Assembly (NCBI RefSeq): GCF_902493215.1
Contig: NZ_CABUOL010000016.1
Span: 1-64,000 of the forward strand
Length of the DNA stretch: 64,000 bases
Direction of reading: 5' to 3'
Source of the DNA: an uncultured Mediterranea sp.
GTDB lineage: Bacteria; Bacteroidota; Bacteroidia; Bacteroidales; Bacteroidaceae
Shown here: piece after piece, positions 1-7,819 of the stretch
Position numbering within the stretch: the stretch's first letter is position 1
How the letters are laid out: every line of letters begins with the position of its first letter
Position numbers and translations under genes: made by a program
The notes under the pieces: model-generated
What the model was told of the DNA's origin: nothing
Seen by the model: the letters and a program-made list of their open reading frames with translations, nothing else
Databases searched by the model: none

Positions 1-77
1 CCTTCAAAACCCTTGATGCAACCTATGGTTGCGTGAGCGTACTTTTCGCCCTTGTTCATAATTTTAATGTTACTCAT
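1..77 (-). CDS. N-terminal fragment of an unidentified protein (cut by window edge)
   Basis: Reading the minus strand from an ATG at 77 gives an open frame to the window edge that begins MSNIKIMNKGEKYAHATIGC. It is preceded by a well-formed Bacteroides promoter (140-170), which supports it as a real gene start. Only about 25 residues are visible, too few to assign a family. The opening resembles some small cupin proteins, but that is a guess. It is divergent from the HxlR regulator, so it is the likely target of that regulator. Confidence 0.5.
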   Translation of the reverse strand, partial: MSNIKIMNKGEKYAHATIGCIKGFE

Positions 78-139
78 ATTTTCTGTTTTTATAAAGTTGA
101 TTAACTTTGCATCATAAACTTACTATTGTTTGGATAGTG

Positions 140-170
140 CAAAGTTAATACTTTTTGTGCTGATAAACAA
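140..170 (-). promoter_or_regulatory. Bacteroides-type promoter of the divergent gene
   Basis: On the minus strand a TTG (170-168) is followed, after 20 bases, by TAACTTTG (147-140), matching the Bacteroidetes -33/-7 pattern TTTG/TAnnTTTG. It points at the ATG at 77. The inverted repeats at 174-207 lie just upstream of its -33 element. Confidence 0.6.
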
Positions 171-173
171 TAA

Positions 174-207
174 GTTACAAAAATGTAACCCACTTACTTT
201 AAAGTAA
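174..207. promoter_or_regulatory. Candidate HxlR operator: two inverted repeats
   Basis: GTTAC (174-178) and GTAAC (185-189) form an inverted repeat with a 6-base spacer, followed directly by a perfect 14-bp palindrome TTACTTTAAAGTAA (194-207). Both lie between the divergent promoter and the HxlR start codon. HxlR-family dimers usually bind palindromes in the shared intergenic region, so these are the natural operator candidates. The binding itself is inferred. Confidence 0.5.
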
Positions 208-219
208 TTATTATTGGAA

Positions 220-591
220 ATGAATAGTTTGCAGTTACAAGAAAACCTCAAAAAATATACTCGTATAGAAGATTGTCCCATCCGTAATGTCTTGTCACGG
301 TTTTCCAGCAAATGGGCCATGCTCATATTATGTGTTCTTTCTGAAAATGAAGCAACGCGCTTTAATACTATAAGTAAGGCAATTCCGGATATTTCCCCTA
401 AAGTACTTACCGAGACATTAAAGAATCTTGAAGCTGACGGATTGATAAGAAGAAAGTTATACGCTGAAATACCTCCGAGGGTAGAATATTCTCTGACTGA
501 GCTTGGTCAAAGCCTGATTCCTATACTAAACAATCTTATATCGTGGGCATTAGATAATGCTACATATATATTAAGATGTAAAAATAAGTAG
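220..591 (+). CDS. HxlR-family transcriptional regulator
   Basis: Winged-helix regulator of 123 residues, the usual length for the HxlR/MarR-like family. The family hallmarks are present: an N-terminal CP motif (DCPIRNVL) with the redox-type cysteine, the F-S-x-K-W-A helix, the recognition region SPKVLTETLKNLEADGLIRR, and the wing PPRVEYSLTELG. I start it at the ATG at 220; a TTG two codons upstream is also in frame. It is divergent from the fragment at 1-77 and has palindromes in between. HxlR proteins typically sense electrophiles or oxidants and control a neighbouring oxidoreductase-like gene. The inducer here is unknown. Confidence 0.85.
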   Translation: MNSLQLQENLKKYTRIEDCPIRNVLSRFSSKWAMLILCVLSENEATRFNTISKAIPDISPKVLTETLKNLEADGLIRRKLYAEIPPRVEYSLTELGQSLIPILNNLISWALDNATYILRCKNK

Positions 592-712
592 GTCAATGGT
601 GTATTATAAGTTGCTTAAAAAAGGATGCAAGAATACATGAGTAGATATACCTTTCCAGCTTTTTTCCAAAATTGGTTTGTATATTTGCAATTCTAATTAA
701 ATGGGCTGAATT

Positions 713-1372
713 ATGGAGAGATTTCATTGGATACGAAAGTGGTTGGTAGCAGGCATGTACTTGTGGAGCATGGCAGGAGGACTGCAGGCACAGGAAGCAG
801 ACTATACCACTTGGCTGAGGCAGGGGGTAGAGTATGAAGTGAACAATCGGTTGGATCTGTCGGGTGGCTTGGAATGGCGTACGGAGAACAAGTTGCGGGC
901 AACAGACCGCTGGGGGCTGGATGTCGGTGCCAAATATGCAGTTCTACCTTTTCTGAAAATGGGGGCCGGATACGAGATACATTACCGCAATAGAGGTGAG
1001 GACGGGTGGAAATTCCGGCACCGTTACCATGCCGACGGCGTATTGTCAGCTCGGTGGGGAAGGGTGAAGCTGGCTCTTCGGGAAAGGTTCCAGCATACGT
1101 GGGATGATGTAGAGAACGAACTTCGGTTACGTTCCCGCCTGAAACTGGCTTATGACATACGTCGTTGTAAGGTGGAACCCTATGTGTCGGTCGAGGTATA
1201 CAACAGCCTGAACCGTGGAGACGGTTTCGACGTGGCCCGCATGCGTTATCGGGGTGGATTTTCGCTGCCGCTTTTTTCGGAGAACTGGAAGGCGGATGTG
1301 TTCTATTGTCGCCAGTGGGAGGAGGACGGCCGGAAAAACATCTTTGGCGTGGATTGTGTGTACAAGTTCTGA
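713..1372 (+). CDS. DUF2490 outer-membrane protein
   Basis: A 219-residue secreted protein. Residues 1-26 form a signal peptide ending AGGLQAQ. The rest alternates short amphipathic strands rich in aromatic ends (for example WGLDVGAKYAV, RLRSRLKLAYDI) and finishes on aromatic residues (VYKF), as expected for an outer-membrane beta-barrel. The spacing of the strands and the motif around FRHRYHAD fit DUF2490, a common Bacteroidetes family of unknown function. A TATATTTG -7 box lies at 680-687. Its stop is 44 bases before the thioesterase start. Confidence 0.7.
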   Translation: MERFHWIRKWLVAGMYLWSMAGGLQAQEADYTTWLRQGVEYEVNNRLDLSGGLEWRTENKLRATDRWGLDVGAKYAVLPFLKMGAGYEIHYRNRGEDGWKFRHRYHADGVLSARWGRVKLALRERFQHTWDDVENELRLRSRLKLAYDIRRCKVEPYVSVEVYNSLNRGDGFDVARMRYRGGFSLPLFSENWKADVFYCRQWEEDGRKNIFGVDCVYKF

Positions 1373-1416
1373 AATCTTTTGCTACATTTGTTGCGTATAC
1401 TAAAATCGGTAAACTC

Positions 1417-1938
1417 ATGAAGAAGATAATCAATCCTTGGAAAAAGCTGGAGGGTTACAACTGTTTTGGTTGTTCGCCCGACAATGAATATGGTGTAAAG
1501 ATGGATTTTTACGAAGACGGCGATGAGGTGTTGAGCGTGTGGAAACCGGACGGACATTATCAGGGGTTTCTGCATACGTTGCACGGAGGTATACAGTCGG
1601 TGCTGCTTGATGAAATTTGTGGTTGGGCGGTGTTTCGCAAGCTGCAGACCGCAGGGATGACCAGCCGGATGGAAACCCGTTTCCGCAGAGCGGTTTCGAC
1701 GGATGCCCGTTATCTGTTGCTCCGTGCTTCGATACGCGAACAGAAACGCAATCTGGCATTTGTGGAGGCGAAGCTTTACGATGACAAGGGAGAACTTTGT
1801 ACGGAAGCTTCGTGCACATATTTCACTTTCCCGAAAGAGAAGGCGGAAAAGGAAATGTATTTCCGCAATTGCGAAGTGGAACCTACGGAAGTGTCCCTGC
1901 GTTCGCTTATTGATGCTGTAACCGGAACCGGTGAGTAG
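1417..1938 (+). CDS. PaaI/hotdog-fold thioesterase
   Basis: A 173-residue hotdog-fold acyl-CoA thioesterase-like protein. The PaaI-type active-site segment LHGGIQSVLLDEICGW, with its HGG and the acidic residue on the central helix, lies near residues 58-72. A Cys-rich start (NCFGCSPDNEYGV) matches the clade of Bacteroidetes thioesterases that begin CFGC.P.N..G. The frame is open upstream to 1306 inside DUF2490, but the ATG at 1417 gives the expected N-terminus. A TACATTTG box at 1383-1390 may give it its own promoter. The substrate cannot be read from the sequence. Confidence 0.8.
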   Translation: MKKIINPWKKLEGYNCFGCSPDNEYGVKMDFYEDGDEVLSVWKPDGHYQGFLHTLHGGIQSVLLDEICGWAVFRKLQTAGMTSRMETRFRRAVSTDARYLLLRASIREQKRNLAFVEAKLYDDKGELCTEASCTYFTFPKEKAEKEMYFRNCEVEPTEVSLRSLIDAVTGTGE

Positions 1939-2006
1939 ACTTTTTGTGCCGGTGGGGTGAAATATGTGAGAAAATGAAAGTCAAACACGTTTTTTTTCTG
2001 TTATAT

Positions 2007-2039
2007 TTTTGGTAGTTTCGAATGAATGGTTTACATTTG
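2007..2039 (+). promoter_or_regulatory. Promoter of the his operon
   Basis: TTTTG at 2007-2011 and TACATTTG at 2032-2039 are separated by 20 bases, a good match to the Bacteroidetes -33/-7 pattern. Transcription would start near 2045, about 17 bases before the leader peptide ATG and about 200 bases before hisG, leaving room for the attenuator. Confidence 0.65.
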
Positions 2040-2061
2040 TCACGTCTTAAAAACAAATGAA

Positions 2062-2115
2062 ATGAAAATATTGGCTGTACATCATCATTGTCATCATCAT
2101 TATCCTGGCGAGTAA
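2062..2115 (+). CDS. hisL: Histidine operon leader peptide
   Basis: A 17-codon reading frame, MKILAVHHHCHHHYPGE, sits between the his promoter and hisG. Six of its 17 codons are histidine, arranged as HHH-C-HHH. This is the classic sensor of an attenuation system: ribosomes stalling on His codons when charged tRNA-His is scarce change the folding of the downstream RNA. A terminator hairpin with a U run follows at 2167-2201. The peptide is too short for routine gene callers. Function is inferred from the well-known his and trp attenuators of enterobacteria; the sequence is not related beyond composition. Confidence 0.9.
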   Translation: MKILAVHHHCHHHYPGE

Positions 2116-2166
2116 GTTCGGTAGGCAGACAGATGTATGTACGTCACTTGAAGATACATGAATGAA

Positions 2167-2201
2167 AGAAGCTTGCCGGATGTGGGCAGGCTTCTTTTTT
2201 T
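2167..2201 (+). terminator. his attenuator terminator hairpin
   Basis: AGAAGCTTGCC (2167-2177) pairs with GGCAGGCTTCT (2185-2195), 11 bp with one G-U, followed by a run of T. It sits between the leader peptide and hisG. An upstream hairpin ATGTAT/ATACAT (2133-2138 with 2154-2159) and a GGCAG segment (2124-2128) that could pair with CTTGCC (2172-2177) offer an alternative antiterminator fold. Confidence 0.85.
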
Positions 2202-2251
2202 ATTGTCTCTTCCGGCAGGAAATTATAAACAGAAAAATATAGAAAGAAATT

Positions 2252-3103
2252 ATGCTGAGAATTGCAGTACAGGCCAAAGGCCGTCTTTATGACGAAACGA
2301 TGTCGTTTCTGGAGGAAGCGGACATCAAGTTGAATGCGACAAAACGCACCCTGTTGGTGCAGTCCACCAATTTCCCCCTCGAAGTGCTTTTTCTGCGCGA
2401 TGATGACATCCCGCAGACGGTTGCAACAGGAGTGGCCGACATTGGTATTGTAGGTGAGAACGAGTTTGTAGAGCGGGCTGAAGATGCTGAGATTGTGAAG
2501 CGCCTGGGGTTCAGCAAATGCCGTTTGTCACTGGCCATGCCGAAGGATATTGATTATCCGGGAGTAACTTGGTTTGAAGGGCGGAAAATAGCTACGTCCT
2601 ATCCGGGGATATTGTCACGTTACTTGAAGGAACAGCGGGTGAATGCGGAAATCCATGTGATAACCGGTTCGGTAGAGGTGTCGCCGGGTATCGGTTTGGC
2701 CGATGCCATCTTCGATATCGTCAGTTCGGGCTCCACGCTGGTGAGCAACCGCCTGAAAGAAGTGGAGGTCGTGATGCAGTCGGAGGCATTGCTCATCGGC
2801 AACAAGCATCTTTCTGACGAGAAGAAGGAAATTCTGAAAGAACTGCTTTTCCGAATGGATGCCGTGAAGACAGCTGAAGACAAGAAATATGTGTTGATGA
2901 ATGCTCCCAAGGAGAAGTTGGACGAGATTGTGGCTGTATTGCCGGGCATGAAGAGTCCTACAGTGATGCCTTTGGCACAGGAAGGCTGGTGCTCGGTGCA
3001 CACTGTACTCGATGAGAAATGTTTTTGGGAGATAATCGGTAAACTGAAACAGCTGGGTGCGGAAGGAATTCTGGTGCTCCCGATAGAAAAAATGATTCTG
3101 TAA
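2252..3103 (+). CDS. hisG: ATP phosphoribosyltransferase (long form)
   Basis: First enzyme of histidine synthesis, joining ATP and PRPP. At 283 residues it is the long HisG form, with two periplasmic-binding-like lobes and a C-terminal ACT-like regulatory domain (about residues 215-283), so it should be feedback-inhibited by histidine without HisZ. Visible family features include QAKGRL at the start, DIGIVGENE near residue 68, and the PRPP-binding stretch ADAIFDIVSSGSTL near 150-163. It is the first gene behind the leader and attenuator, and is followed 24 bases later by hisD. Confidence 0.95.
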   Translation: MLRIAVQAKGRLYDETMSFLEEADIKLNATKRTLLVQSTNFPLEVLFLRDDDIPQTVATGVADIGIVGENEFVERAEDAEIVKRLGFSKCRLSLAMPKDIDYPGVTWFEGRKIATSYPGILSRYLKEQRVNAEIHVITGSVEVSPGIGLADAIFDIVSSGSTLVSNRLKEVEVVMQSEALLIGNKHLSDEKKEILKELLFRMDAVKTAEDKKYVLMNAPKEKLDEIVAVLPGMKSPTVMPLAQEGWCSVHTVLDEKCFWEIIGKLKQLGAEGILVLPIEKMIL

Positions 3104-3127
3104 TGGTTAACTAATTCTGGTAGGCTT

Positions 3128-4420
3128 ATGATACTGATTGATTATCCCGACAGGGCACAATGGCCGGTATTGCTGGAACGGCCGGTGATGAACACGGAAA
3201 GTCTGTTTGGCGTGGTACAGGAGATTATTGCCCGTGTGAAGAAGGGTGGTGATGAAGCTGTACTCCAATACGAGAAGCAGTTCGACAAGGTGGAACTTGC
3301 GTCGCTGGCTGTAACGGATGAAGAGTTTGATGAGGCCGAACGGCTGGTAGATGACGAACTGAAGGCTGCCATCCGCTTGGCCGCCGAAAATATTTCTACG
3401 TTCCACGCATCCCAGCGTTTCGAAGGCCGAAAGGTGGAAACCCGTCCGGGCGTTGTCTGCTGGCAGAAAGCGGTACCCATCGAAAAGGTGGGGCTTTATA
3501 TTCCCGGTGGAACGGCACCTCTGTTTTCTACCGTGCTGATGCTGGCAGTACCTGCACGCATAGCCGGATGCCGGGAGATTGTGTTGTGTACACCTCCGGG
3601 ACGCGACGGCAAGGTACATCCGGCCGTACTGTTTGCCGCTAAGGTGGCAGGTGTACGTCAGGTGTTCAAGGCTGGTGGCGTACAGGCGATAGCAGCGATG
3701 GCATACGGAACGCAGAGCATTCCCAAAGTATACAAAATCTTTGGTCCCGGCAATCAGTATGTCACGGCGGCCAAGCAATGGGTCGGTTTGCGTGACGTGG
3801 CTATCGACATGCCGGCAGGTCCGTCCGAGGTGGAAGTGCTGGCCGACGAGACTGCCAATCCGGTCTTTGTGGCGGCCGACTTGCTGAGTCAGGCGGAGCA
3901 TGGGGTGGACAGCCAGGCGGTTCTGATAACGACTTCGAAGCGACTGCAGCAGGCTGTCAGGGAAGAGGTGGAACGGCAGCTGGAGGCATTGCCGCGTAAG
4001 GATATTGCAGCACGGTCGCTGGCCAACAGCAAACTGATTGTGGTGCGCGATATGGAAGAGGCCATTGAAATGACCAACGCTTATGCACCTGAACACCTGA
4101 TTGTAGAGACGGCCGACTATCTGGCTGTGGCCGAGAGGGTAGTTCATGCAGGTTCCGTCTTTCTTGGTTCGCTGACGCCCGAGAGTGCCGGTGACTATGC
4201 ATCGGGCACCAACCATACCTTGCCTACCAACGGTTATGCCAAGGCATACAGCGGCGTTTGTCTGGACAGCTTCATCCGCAAGATGACTTTCCAGGAAATC
4301 TCTCCCGAAGGAATCAGGCAGATAGGTCCGGCTATCGAGGTGATGGCAGCCAACGAGTCGCTGGACGGTCACAAGAATGCCGTTACCGTCCGTCTGAAAA
4401 CCGTTCGTGAAGTTCAATGA
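3128..4420 (+). CDS. hisD: Histidinol dehydrogenase
   Basis: Catalyses the last two steps of histidine synthesis, oxidising L-histidinol to L-histidine with NAD. The 430-residue length is normal. Family signatures include YIPGGTAPLFSTVLMLAVPA (NAD-binding region), FGPGNQYVTAAKQWV, the DMPAGPSEVEVLAD segment, LSQAEHG, and the active-site and zinc region DYASGTNHTLPT. It lies between hisG and hisC on one transcript, with short gaps. Confidence 0.96.
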   Translation: MILIDYPDRAQWPVLLERPVMNTESLFGVVQEIIARVKKGGDEAVLQYEKQFDKVELASLAVTDEEFDEAERLVDDELKAAIRLAAENISTFHASQRFEGRKVETRPGVVCWQKAVPIEKVGLYIPGGTAPLFSTVLMLAVPARIAGCREIVLCTPPGRDGKVHPAVLFAAKVAGVRQVFKAGGVQAIAAMAYGTQSIPKVYKIFGPGNQYVTAAKQWVGLRDVAIDMPAGPSEVEVLADETANPVFVAADLLSQAEHGVDSQAVLITTSKRLQQAVREEVERQLEALPRKDIAARSLANSKLIVVRDMEEAIEMTNAYAPEHLIVETADYLAVAERVVHAGSVFLGSLTPESAGDYASGTNHTLPTNGYAKAYSGVCLDSFIRKMTFQEISPEGIRQIGPAIEVMAANESLDGHKNAVTVRLKTVREVQ

Positions 4421-4443
4421 AATTGTTTAAGCTTGAAATCTGA

Positions 4444-5502
4444 ATGAATATGATGAAACCCTTACAGGAACTGGTTCGTCCGAATATCTGGAAACTGAAA
4501 CCTTATTCGTCGGCCCGTGACGAGTACAACGGGGCAGACGCTTCGGTTTTTCTGGATGCCAACGAGAATCCGTATAACAATCCGAACAACCGTTATCCCG
4601 ACCCTATGCAGCGTGAACTGAAATCCCATTTGTCGCGGATTAAGCGGGTGCCGGCTGCCAATATCTTTTTGGGTAATGGCAGTGACGAAGCGATTGATCT
4701 GCTGTTCCGTGCTTTTTGTGAACCGCGTATCGACAACGTTGTGGCTATCGATCCTACGTATGGCATGTATCAGGTCTGTGCCGATGTCAATGATGTGGAG
4801 TATCGCAAAGTGTTGCTGGACGAGCATTTTCAGTTTTCGGCCGATAAATTGCTGGCCGCAGCCGATGAACATACCAAACTGATGTTTCTCTGTTCTCCCA
4901 ACAATCCGTCGGGCAACAACCTGTGTCGTGACGAAATCGTGAAGCTGCTCCAGGCCTTTGACGGTATTGTAGTGGTGGACGAGGCATATATTGATTTCTC
5001 GGAGGCCCGTTCTTTCCTGCTCGATCTGGCTTTGTATCCCAATGTTGTTGTCTTGCAGACATTCTCCAAGGCGTGGGGATGTGCGGCTATCCGCTTGGGC
5101 ATGGCTTTTGCTTCGGAAGAGATCATTGCGATTTTCAATAAAATAAAGTATCCTTATAACGTCAATTTGCTGACCCAGAAACAGGCACTGGAGATGGTAC
5201 TCCGCCCGTACGAAGTGGAACGTTGGGTGAAGGTGCTGAAAGAGGAACGGATCTGGCTGGAAGAAGCGTTCGGGGCATTGCCTTGTACGGTGGAGGTGTT
5301 CCCGTCGGACGCCAATTTCTTCCTGGCGCGTGTTACCGATGCGGTGGATGTCTATTGCTATCTGGTGGGAAAAGGAATCATCGTCCGTAATCGTCATACG
5401 GTTGCTCTTTGTGGCAACTGTCTGCGTGTCACGGTGGGTACACGGCCCGAAAACGAAAAATTGCTGGATGCCTTGCGGCAATATAATGGAAAAGATAAAT
5501 GA
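4444..5502 (+). CDS. hisC: Histidinol-phosphate aminotransferase
   Basis: PLP-dependent fold-type I aminotransferase of 352 residues, converting imidazole acetol phosphate to histidinol phosphate. The PLP lysine is K209 in TFSKAWG. Other marks are LDANENPYNNP near the N-terminus, GNGSDEAIDLL, the SPNNPSGN loop and VVDEAYIDF. The stop codon overlaps the first possible start of hisB (ATGA), indicating tight translational linkage. Confidence 0.96.
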   Translation: MNMMKPLQELVRPNIWKLKPYSSARDEYNGADASVFLDANENPYNNPNNRYPDPMQRELKSHLSRIKRVPAANIFLGNGSDEAIDLLFRAFCEPRIDNVVAIDPTYGMYQVCADVNDVEYRKVLLDEHFQFSADKLLAAADEHTKLMFLCSPNNPSGNNLCRDEIVKLLQAFDGIVVVDEAYIDFSEARSFLLDLALYPNVVVLQTFSKAWGCAAIRLGMAFASEEIIAIFNKIKYPYNVNLLTQKQALEMVLRPYEVERWVKVLKEERIWLEEAFGALPCTVEVFPSDANFFLARVTDAVDVYCYLVGKGIIVRNRHTVALCGNCLRVTVGTRPENEKLLDALRQYNGKDK

Positions 5503-5510
5503 GGGAGGGC

Positions 5511-6662
5511 ATGAAAAAGAAAGTTTTGTTCATTGACAGAGACGGTACGCTGGTCATCGAACCGCCTGTCGACTACCAATTAGATGCTTTCGAGAAGCTG
5601 GAGTTCTATCCGGGAGTGATGCGGAACCTGGGATTCATCCGCAGCAAGCTCGATTTTGAGTTTGTCATGGTGACCAATCAGGATGGACTGGGGACGGACT
5701 CTTTCCCCGAAGAAACGTTCTGGCCGGTACATAACCTGATGATGAAGACGCTGGAAGGCGAAGGCATCACGTTCGATGACGTTTGCATAGACCGCAGCTT
5801 TCCCGAAGACCAGGCGCCTACCCGCAAGCCAAGGACAGGGATGCTGACCCGTTATCTGAACGATGAAGCTTACGATATGGCGGGCAGTTACGTCATCGGC
5901 GACCGGGCTACCGATGTGGAACTGGCCAAGAACCTTGGTTGCCGAGCCATTCTGCTGCAGGCCGACAAGTCGTTATTGAAACCGGTAGCAGAAGGCGGTA
6001 CCGCTGCCTGTGGAGGACTGGAAGAGGTCTGTGTGCTGGCCACGACCGACTGGGCGCGGGTAGCCGACTTCCTTTTTGCCGGCGAACGTCGGGCGGAGGT
6101 CCATCGGGTGACTCATGAGACCGATGTGTATGTATCGGTCGATCTGGACGGCTCCGGGCAGTGCGACATTTCTACTGGCCTGGGTTTCTTCGACCACATG
6201 CTCGAGCAGATAGGACGGCATGGAAGCATCGACCTGACTGTCCGTGTCAAGGGTGACCTCTGCGTGGACGAACACCATACCATCGAAGATACGGCCCTGG
6301 CTTTAGGCGAATGTCTCTACAAGGCTTTGGGCGACAAGCGGGGCATCGAGCGTTATGGCTATTCGTTGCCCATGGACGACTGCCTGTGCCAGGTGTGCCT
6401 CGACTTCGGAGGACGCCCGTGGCTGGTGTGGCAGGCCGACTTCAGGCGCGAGCGCATTGGAGAGATGCCTACCGAGATGTTCCTGCATTTCTTCAAGTCG
6501 CTGAGCGACGCCGCGCGGATGAATCTGCATGTCAAGGCCGAGGGACAGAACGAACACCACAAGATAGAAGGCATCTTCAAGGCCTTGGCCCGTGCCCTGA
6601 AGATGGCCGTGAAGCGGGACATCTACCGCTACGAGCTTCCTTCTTCCAAAGGTGTACTTTAG
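5511..6662 (+). CDS. hisB: Bifunctional histidinol-phosphatase / imidazoleglycerol-phosphate dehydratase
   Basis: Two-domain HisB of 383 residues. The N-terminal HAD phosphatase (about 1-165) begins KKVLFIDRDGTLV with the nucleophilic aspartate in DRDGT. The C-terminal dehydratase (about 190-383) carries both metal-binding repeats, DEHHTIEDTALALG and NEHHKIEGIFKA. I start at the ATG at 5511, which places FIDRDGT as in E. coli HisB; an upstream ATG at 5499 overlaps the hisC stop. The operon ends here: hisH, hisA, hisF and hisIE are not in the window. It converges on the FKBP gene with only 16 bases between stops. Confidence 0.95.
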   Translation: MKKKVLFIDRDGTLVIEPPVDYQLDAFEKLEFYPGVMRNLGFIRSKLDFEFVMVTNQDGLGTDSFPEETFWPVHNLMMKTLEGEGITFDDVCIDRSFPEDQAPTRKPRTGMLTRYLNDEAYDMAGSYVIGDRATDVELAKNLGCRAILLQADKSLLKPVAEGGTAACGGLEEVCVLATTDWARVADFLFAGERRAEVHRVTHETDVYVSVDLDGSGQCDISTGLGFFDHMLEQIGRHGSIDLTVRVKGDLCVDEHHTIEDTALALGECLYKALGDKRGIERYGYSLPMDDCLCQVCLDFGGRPWLVWQADFRRERIGEMPTEMFLHFFKSLSDAARMNLHVKAEGQNEHHKIEGIFKALARALKMAVKRDIYRYELPSSKGVL

Positions 6663-6678
6663 GTTGTAAAACCGTGGC

Positions 6679-7077
6679 TCAGGCAATGCCCAGCAGTTCG
6701 ATTTCAAAAATCAGGGTCGAGCCGCCGGGTATGCCGGGCTGCGAGAACTTGCCGTAGCCCATTTCGGCGGGCAGGTAGATTTCCCATTTGTCGCCTACGC
6801 ACATCTGTTGCATGGCTATAATCCAGCCTTCAATCAGGTCACTCAGCCGGAAAGCGGTCGGTGTGCCTCCACGGCTGCTGTCGAACTTCTTGCCGTTGAT
6901 GGTCCAACCCGTGTAGTGGGCGGTGACAATACTTCGCGGGGTGGGGTGCTTGCCGTCGTCGGTTCCTGAAGCCAGTACTTTGTAATAAATGCCTTTAGGC
7001 AGAGGCTTGACGCCTTCTTCTGCTGCTTTTGCAGCCAGCCAGTCTTTGTTGGCCTGGATGTAATCTTTCTTTGCCAT
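6679..7077 (-). CDS. FKBP-type peptidyl-prolyl isomerase without signal peptide
   Basis: A 132-residue FKBP-fold protein. The FKBP core runs from about residue 45 to the end: VTAHYTGWTINGKKFDSS, the loop GWIIAMQQMCVGDKWEIYLPAEMGYG and the closing STLIFEIELLGI. The expected aromatic pocket residues (Y, F, W, Y) are visible. The N-terminus MAKKDYIQANKDWLAAKAAE is helical and has no signal peptide or lipobox, so the enzyme should be cytoplasmic, unlike the many exported FKBPs of Bacteroidetes. It is convergent with hisB. Confidence 0.9.
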   Translation of the reverse strand: MAKKDYIQANKDWLAAKAAEEGVKPLPKGIYYKVLASGTDDGKHPTPRSIVTAHYTGWTINGKKFDSSRGGTPTAFRLSDLIEGWIIAMQQMCVGDKWEIYLPAEMGYGKFSQPGIPGGSTLIFEIELLGIA

Positions 7078-7122
7078 ATCAGTTCGGATTTTGGGGCAAA
7101 GATAAAAAAGGATTTCATAACT

Positions 7123-7191
7123 ACCTACATTGGCTCCGTAAAGTCCCTCTTTAGCGCGCTAAAGTGCCACTTTACGGGTGCTGATGTAGGT
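7123..7191. repeat. Nested three-tier inverted repeat
   Basis: Three nested pairs of arms share one centre. Outer arms are ACCTACAT (7123-7130) and ATGTAGGT (7184-7191). Middle arms are CCGTAAAGT (7136-7144) and ACTTTACGG (7169-7177). The centre is a perfect 16-bp palindrome, CTTTAGCGCGCTAAAG (7149-7164). Spacers of 4-6 bases do not match. It lies downstream of the 7223-7807 gene and upstream of the FKBP gene on the minus strand. It could be a terminator (although without a clear U run), a protein-binding site or the remnant of a small mobile repeat. Confidence 0.8.
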
Positions 7192-7222
7192 GTTTAGGAT
7201 GGGGCATGTAGCTAATGGATTT

Positions 7223-7807
7223 TTAATCTTCCCGGGTATATTCCTCGATGTCGCGGATGGCTTCCTTGGCTTTGCGGCGTTCATTCCTGAGGTACAGCAG
7301 GCCGAAGATGGCTCCGACCACAAACCCGACACCTCCTCCGGTGCAGATGGATTCTCCGTTTTCTTTGGGGTAGCTCTCAATGATGAACCAAACTATCCAT
7401 AGCAGGGCGAACGGCAGTCCGAAACACAGCCATTTCAGCCCCAGACGGTTCATGCGTATCAGGGCTTTGCTGATATCCACCAGATTGTCAGTCGATATTT
7501 CTTGGATGTTTACGCCTTTGTGGCTGTGTATCTGATAAAGGCAGGCGGCAATCAGAAAGAGGGAAGTGAAGACACAGAACATCCATGAATAGTTCATCCA
7601 GATGAAGAACATGTTGCAATAGATCAGAGCGAACGGAATTCCTATATACATGAGTCTCTTATTGCGATTGATATAGGCCAGTTTTTCCCGGGTGGATTGC
7701 ATCATCATTTTTTCGCTGATGATGGTTTCTTTGGCCAGCTTGTCTTTCAATAACCGGATTTGCTGTTTCATTTCTTCCAGTTCGAAGTTATCTTGATAAT
7801 TTTCCAT
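7223..7807 (-). CDS. Membrane protein partner of the ECF sigma factor (unknown family)
   Basis: A 194-residue protein of no family I recognise. Residues 5-50 are charged and likely coiled coil (EEMKQQIRLLKDKLAKE). Hydrophobic stretches near 53-72 and 77-92 form a probable hairpin of two membrane helices, and two more lie near 124-143 and 155-172. The C-terminus is charged and cytoplasmic-looking (RNERRKAKEAIRDIEEY). It starts 12 bases downstream of the ECF sigma gene. Membrane proteins in that position are often anti-sigma factors, but no zinc-finger or FecR motif is visible, so that role is only inferred. Confidence 0.7.
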   Translation of the reverse strand: MENYQDNFELEEMKQQIRLLKDKLAKETIISEKMMMQSTREKLAYINRNKRLMYIGIPFALIYCNMFFIWMNYSWMFCVFTSLFLIAACLYQIHSHKGVNIQEISTDNLVDISKALIRMNRLGLKWLCFGLPFALLWIVWFIIESYPKENGESICTGGGVGFVVGAIFGLLYLRNERRKAKEAIRDIEEYTRED

Positions 7808-7819
7808 ACTGATGCGTTT

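Noticed and set aside
711..1433. Long open frame on the minus strand opposite DUF2490
   Set aside because: It mirrors a protein with a signal peptide and barrel-like strands, has a Pro/His/Arg-rich composition with no domain, and lacks a promoter.
2080..2102. CATCAT run as a simple-sequence phase-variable tract
   Set aside because: It is the His-codon run of the leader peptide, interrupted by TGT and in frame, so attenuation explains it better.
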